A stretch of 64,000 nt of DNA, from the NCBI GenBank assembly GCA_002480345.1, contig DLBY01000030.1:17120-81119 (forward strand), read 5' to 3'. Position 1 is the stretch's first letter. The number at the start of each line of letters is the position of its first letter. The translations under genes were made by a program, and so were the position numbers. Under the pieces are notes generated by a model. The model was not told where the DNA came from. It saw nothing but the letters and a program-made list of their open reading frames with translations, and made no database searches. Origin of the DNA: Phycisphaerales bacterium UBA7812. Its GTDB lineage: Bacteria; Planctomycetota; Phycisphaerae; Phycisphaerales; UBA1924. Below are positions 63,158 to 64,000 of the stretch, piece by piece.

Positions 63158-64000
63158 ATGCTGTACTGGCTGGTGGACGCAACCCGGGGCTGGCTCGACG
63201 CGAACGGGCTGTACCGATTCGTGCGGGTGCTCGACCAGGTCGAGTTCCGCGCGTTCGCGGGGGCGCTGCTCGCCTTCCTGATGGTCCTCCTGGGCGGGCG
63301 TCCCGTCATCCGCTACCTGACGGCGCTGAAGATCGGGGATTCGGGCTCGACCGATGCGGAGGCGCTCCGTGCCCACGCCGCGAACAAGGCGAACACCCCC
63401 ACCATGGGCGGGATCCTGATCTGCGGGGCGATCCTGATCGCGACGCTGCTGCTCGCCGACATCCGGCAGACGCATGTGCAGTTGGGCATCGTCGTGCTGG
63501 TCTGGCTCAGCACCCTCGGGGGCTTTGACGACTGGTTGAAACTCACCGCCCAGCGGCGCGGCACGGGTCGGCAAGGCCTGTTCGCGTGGGAGAAGCTGAT
63601 CTTCCAGCTCGGGATCGGGGTCGTCGTGGGCTATTTCGGGTATGTCGCGGGGGACAACCCGCAGGTCGCCCAGGACCTTGCCCATGTGCTGAACCTCCCG
63701 TTCCAGCGGACCTTCGAGCCCGGCGGGCAGGGCGTGGCGCAGGGGCTGGTCTACTTCTCCCCCCCGGTCTACATCCTGATCGCAACGCTGATGGTCGCCG
63801 GGATGAGCAACGCGGTGAACATCACCGACGGCATGGACGGGCTCGCGGGCGGCCTGTCGACCTCCGCGGCGTTCGCGTTGATGGTGCTCGCGTTCGTCGC
63901 GGGGTCGGAGGGGTTCAGCCAGTACCTGCTCGTCCCGCATGTCGCGTTTGTTGACGAACTGGCGGTCGTCGCGGGCGCGATGGCGGGCGCCTGCCTGGGC
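63158..64000 (+). CDS. mraY: Phospho-N-acetylmuramoyl-pentapeptide transferase (3' partial)
   Basis: Transfers phospho-MurNAc-pentapeptide to undecaprenyl phosphate, making lipid I at the inner membrane. The window shows 281 residues; the C-terminus is cut. Spans and loops match MraY: ANKANTPTMGGILI (about 76-89), GFDDWLKL with the Asp pair (about 122-129), and NAVNITDGMDGLAGGL (catalytic Asp, about 222-237). ATG 63158 is the start, 57 bases after murF, so it continues the dcw cluster. The frame is open through base 64000. Confidence 0.96.
   Translation, partial: MLYWLVDATRGWLDANGLYRFVRVLDQVEFRAFAGALLAFLMVLLGGRPVIRYLTALKIGDSGSTDAEALRAHAANKANTPTMGGILICGAILIATLLLADIRQTHVQLGIVVLVWLSTLGGFDDWLKLTAQRRGTGRQGLFAWEKLIFQLGIGVVVGYFGYVAGDNPQVAQDLAHVLNLPFQRTFEPGGQGVAQGLVYFSPPVYILIATLMVAGMSNAVNITDGMDGLAGGLSTSAAFALMVLAFVAGSEGFSQYLLVPHVAFVDELAVVAGAMAGACLG

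Noticed and set aside
1..64000. CRISPR arrays, insertion sequences, prophage, integrase or attachment sites
   Set aside because: No regularly spaced direct repeats, transposase, integrase or phage structural genes were seen; the four tRNAs are not flanked by visible duplicated ends.

Overview
The window is high-GC bacterial chromosome and reads like a marine planctomycete, most likely class Phycisphaerae (inference). Supporting signs are: four secreted proteins with the paired dockerin-like C-terminal tail (…DLADI.AFV.AF…GCP) common in that group; a PEP-CTERM-like tail; two ASPIC/UnbV (CRTAC1-type) VCBS proteins; a tandem DUF1080 hydrolase; and membrane proteins with a CPxC…CPEC ribbon. The cell has a Gram-negative-type envelope: a Kdo transferase, a meso-DAP-type MurE, MurF and MraY, and TauE and NRAMP-like transporters. 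No phage, insertion sequence, CRISPR array or rRNA operon is visible. Most of the sequence is ordinary core chromosome with a few secreted accessory proteins.

Layout. 1-7 kb: 3' end of a secreted VCBS/dockerin protein, an orphan beta-class DNA methyltransferase, a membrane protein, a minus-strand NRAMP-like/DUF4286/gcvT run, and a secreted protein with four Cys-rich repeats. 7-15 kb: a phosphoheptose isomerase-like SIS protein, homogentisate dioxygenase, DUF1080 hydrolase, tRNA-Thr, argC-argB, a DUF58 protein and small envelope proteins. 15-23 kb: TauE permease, HtpX, ThrS, a Zn-ribbon/HEAT-like membrane protein and Mn-type SOD. 23-30 kb: a sigma-70 family factor, then a three-gene plus-strand cluster of an intact PilT-like ATPase, a membrane-anchored PilB/GspE-like protein with ruined ATPase motifs, and a CvpA-like membrane protein. 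30-36 kb (minus): glmU(N-terminal domain only)-prs-rplY-pth-rpsF-ssb-[low-GC orphan]-rplI with tRNA-Gln upstream. 36-44 kb (minus): SNF2 helicase coupled to a SWIM protein, tRNA-Lys, Kdo transferase and a lipoprotein that also has a C-terminal membrane span. 43-51 kb: two dockerin-tailed proteins, tRNA-Val, ogt, VCBS protein, PEP-CTERM protein and serS. 50-58 kb: CIA30-domain protein, rmuC, speD-speE, lexA and dprA. 58-64 kb: queA followed by the start of a dcw cluster, murE-murF-mraY, cut by the window end.

How they fit together. Translation and RNA functions dominate the core (thrS, serS, pth, rplI, rplY, rpsF, queA, four tRNAs). DNA maintenance is represented by ssb, lexA, dprA, rmuC, ogt and SNF2, and envelope building by murE/F, mraY, waaA and glmU. 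The points most worth a second look are the PilB-like pseudo-ATPase cluster, the lipoprotein with anchors at both ends, the NRAMP-like transporter lacking the DPGN motif, the low-GC gene inserted in the ribosomal/ssb operon, and the aminopropyltransferase with unusual motifs. All calls come from reading the sequence and recalled family knowledge; no database search was run.
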